From: Larus michahellis
Taxonomy: Eukaryota; Chordata; Aves; Charadriiformes; Laridae
DNA: 64,000 nucleotides
Assembly (NCBI RefSeq): GCF_964199755.1
Contig: NC_133897.1
Coordinates: forward strand, 55,500,442-55,564,441
Direction: 5' to 3'
The first letter of the stretch is position 1. Every line of letters begins with the position of its first letter. The position numbers and the translations under genes were made by a program. The notes beneath the pieces were generated by a model, which was not told the origin of the DNA, did not search any database, and worked only from the letters and a program-made list of their open reading frames with translations. Positions 61,456 through 64,000 of the stretch are shown one piece after another.

Positions 61456-63529
61456 CTGAAAAGAATGAGAAGTGAGAACAAATGAACAAATATTACATTA
61501 TTGAGAGCAACTCAGAAGCACGTAGTATTAAAATAACAATGACGTTGTTTATTGATAGGAATAGGAGATGGAAGAATTTCAGATAAGTGACATTGCCAAA
61601 TTATTAACTGATTTTGAGCAAGCAATTCCATTCCGGTATCTGCAAAACAGTTGAGAAACTGAGATAAAACCGAAATAACCTGTAGCGAAACGGTCAGAAG
61701 TCTCACTGGAAATAGATAGCCTACCACTTCGTCGCATCTTAATCCAATGAAAAACAAAGTTGTCCTCTCTGCATAAGGCTTATCATCAAAATTGAAATGA
61801 TGAAGTAAAATTTTGGGTCTAGCAAAACGCATCCCCTAGCAGGAAAATATTTGTTGCTTTCACAATGAAGTCAGCATCATCTTAATTTCTACATTTCACG
61901 CACGCAAGAATACTATGTCATTTGCTGGCAATCTATTGATATAAGTCACAAAAGTACTTGAAAAAAAGTAAGTAGCAGCGGTTTCTGAGGTCTGAACAGT
62001 TTTCACACGTATTAGCTCAAGTTATGAAAGTATATCAGGTAATTGCTGACATTAAGGTCAAAATCAAGCCCTTCTTTGATACGTTTCAAATGTGGCTGTG
62101 AACGCCTGAACTTTTAATTCAGGTCTCAAACATGCTTTCTGCAATAGCGTTGTAAATAGCTTTGTCCTATCATTACCAACAATTCAATTCTTTTCAGAAG
62201 AGGACTAGAAGAAACAATTGCTGATTTTGTCAAGACGTGGTCAAGGCCAGGAGGCAAACAGTCCAACCTCTATCACGTTTTAACAGCAATGAAGTGGATC
62301 CGCTATTGTATTCAAAGGTTTAAAAACACAAAATAAAGTAGAAAGTGGGGCTGTTTGCTAAGGTGAACAGATTTTTTCCTTTGAAATAGATATTATTTTG
62401 TATTGAAGGCTCTATTTGCGTGACTGCAAGAGAGGAAGATAGCCCGGCAACTGCATTGTGATAACCGGCAATGGAAACAGCCTAAGTTAATCCATTTTGC
62501 TCCGGCAGTGGTGCAGGACAACCACTGCATTTCAGCCCACTGATAGCGATTGCTTCACATGCGCTCAATCAATTCCTGGCAACCGTGCAAAGCTTTTCAG
62601 TTGCAAAGGTGGAACAGGAAAGTTGGGCTGACCGTATCCTATAGAATTCAGCTGAAGAGTTTATTAAATATCATACACCACTAATGACTCAAATTGTAAT
62701 CTTATCAGGCAGTGCAGAAAAAGTTTTATCAGTGTTCTTCCATATCCTACTCCTCTCTCAGCCGCTATTGCTTGTTTAGCTTGGCTACTCTGATGCAATC
62801 GGCATCTTCAGGCCTAAATCAGCCATTGCTTTTCTGCAACACTACAATTAGTGTTGCAGATTCATAATGAAAGTAGCTTAAGAAAAGCTGAAAAAAGGCA
62901 TAATAAACTGAGAGCATAAGGCTCTCCGAATTGTTCTCCCGAATCTCTCTGCTCTAGCTTCTCTTGACACCAAGCCAAAGCTCTAATTCAGAAAGGTACT
63001 GCTGTCTAAATGCAATCATATCCGAACCCCTCTACAGAGATTATTTCATCAATCTTTCTTAAAATAATCCATTCTCATATTTATACGATGTAATAATTCA
63101 TGTCAAGCAGTACAGTGTATATCTCTCATAAATCTGACTTATTTGTATATTCAAAAAAGGAGGTCAGAAAGTGAATAAAGACAAAACAAAGCCAAGTGCA
63201 ATAAAATTTAATGTTACATATTAATTGATTTAAAATCTGGTTTTTGCTACAACTGAGATTTCTGTAGCTCAATCAACATTTCAAGTAATGCTTATAACTC
63301 AGACGATTGGTTTGGAATCAATATTTGCCATTTGCAAAATTGGCTTTGTAAAGCAAAACATGACTAAGAGTAGAACAAAGTTCATCATTCACACCTAGAA
63401 CAAAAAAAACTGATTTTTTTTTTTAACAAACGAAAGCAATCAAGAAAAAAAAAAAAGCAGAAGAACGATTAGTCTCATACTACAGGTTTCATCTTTAAAT
63501 AAAACAAGGATGTATTAGGCTTCACTCAC
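61456..63529 (-). other. GOLGA4: GOLGA4 last intron
   Basis: This 2.07 kb intron separates the cassette exon from the last exon. No coding sequence was seen. The part near 62,390-62,660 is balanced in composition and could be conserved non-coding DNA. Confidence 0.75.
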
Positions 63530-63593
63530 CCACATGCTAACTAAGCACAGACTGATGGGATATTCAGAAGATACCACTGCGAGGTGAGGCAAA
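63530..63593 (-). CDS. GOLGA4: GOLGA4 alternative cassette exon, end FASPRSGIF-stop
   Basis: A 64-bp exon on the minus strand lies between the acceptor GGCTTTGTAG and the donor GTGAGTG. It reads FASPRSGIF and then TGA (63,566-63,564), followed by 34 untranslated bases before the donor. The peptide is one residue from the FTSPRSGIF tail I recall for a human golgin-245 isoform. It starts in phase 0, so either this exon or the one at 61,455 can follow the same GRIP-domain codon. Inclusion replaces the SWLRPS tail. Confidence 0.88.
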
Positions 63594-64000
63594 CTACAAA
63601 GCCAGGAAGAAAACAGCTTATTGGACTACTTTGTTAATAGTATAGAGAAGAACTTTGTGGACATCTACTGCTTACGGATGAGATTGCTGCAGTTAGATCA
63701 CAATAACTATGTAGTAAAAGCTAGATTAGTGAAGGAGATACATTGATCTAGCATATGTTTATTGGCCTAGGAATTTGTTAATTTTTTTCAGAAATCTGTT
63801 AAGTATATGCCCACTATGAGGGTAAATAATTACTCACAGATACTTAGCACTACATACGCTTATTCTTTTCCAGTAGCAGAGTTAATTAACAATTTACACA
63901 CTCAAATTAGTTATCGATGTTTGGCCATAAACTAACACACAGAAAAAAAAACAAGCTTTATGTTAAAAATGCACATTTATGCTGTACTTCAGAACTTTAT
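63594..64000 (-). other. GOLGA4: GOLGA4 intron, partial
   Basis: Intron upstream of the cassette exon, running off the right edge. I looked for the GRIP-domain codons on the minus strand and did not find them. Confidence 0.7.

Noticed and set aside
61079..61489. 136-codon minus-strand open frame beginning MFICSHF
   Set aside because: It runs through the last GOLGA4 acceptor in another frame. The supported reading is SWLRPS-stop from 61,455.
63594..64000. GOLGA4 GRIP-domain exon
   Set aside because: No frame here resembles the GRIP domain, so it lies beyond the right edge.
1..64000. tRNA, rRNA, CRISPR arrays, bacterial operons, endogenous retroviral genes
   Set aside because: None was seen by reading. 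A tRNA or microRNA gene cannot be fully excluded without a structure scan. The nearby known microRNA host gene CTDSPL lies on the far side of ITGA9, outside this window.

Overview
The window is vertebrate nuclear DNA, almost certainly from a bird. It carries several CR1 retrotransposon copies, with the typical avian 3' end and a reverse-transcriptase C-terminal frame. Introns are short compared with mammals, and the base composition is AT-leaning with one sharp CpG island. No bacterial, phage or CRISPR material was seen. I cannot name the species.

Right to left on the minus strand, two genes lie in the same order as in mammals. At the right edge (about 60.7-63.6 kb) is the 3' end of GOLGA4 (golgin-245/p230). 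It has two alternative C-terminal coding exons, ending FASPRSGIF-stop and SWLRPS-stop. The GRIP domain exons lie beyond the window. About 15 kb of intergenic DNA follows (45.5-60.7 kb), holding three CR1 fragments, low-complexity sequence and a few exon-like blocks I cannot assign.

From 45,072 down to 2,172 are the first 13 coding exons of ITGA9 (integrin alpha-9). The first exon sits in a CpG island (about 44.6-45.5 kb). I placed each exon by residue similarity, splice dinucleotides and reading phase. The 13 exons join without a frame break into 1,358 coding bases (452 complete codons plus two bases). They encode the signal peptide and essentially the whole seven-bladed beta-propeller head, including three calcium-binding loops. 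The legs, transmembrane helix and cytoplasmic tail must lie to the left of the window.

The ITGA9 introns contain two CR1 copies in sense (about 19.0-19.9 and 36.2-36.3 kb) and two in antisense (22.2-22.6 and 32.0-32.3 kb). They also contain simple repeats, a perfect alternating purine-pyrimidine tract, and a compact G-quadruplex motif on the transcribed RNA. I did not find a new biological system. The points most worth a second look are the GOLGA4 cassette exon, whose stop codon is placed so that it should escape nonsense-mediated decay; the unassigned exon-like blocks between the genes; and several possible conserved non-coding stretches.
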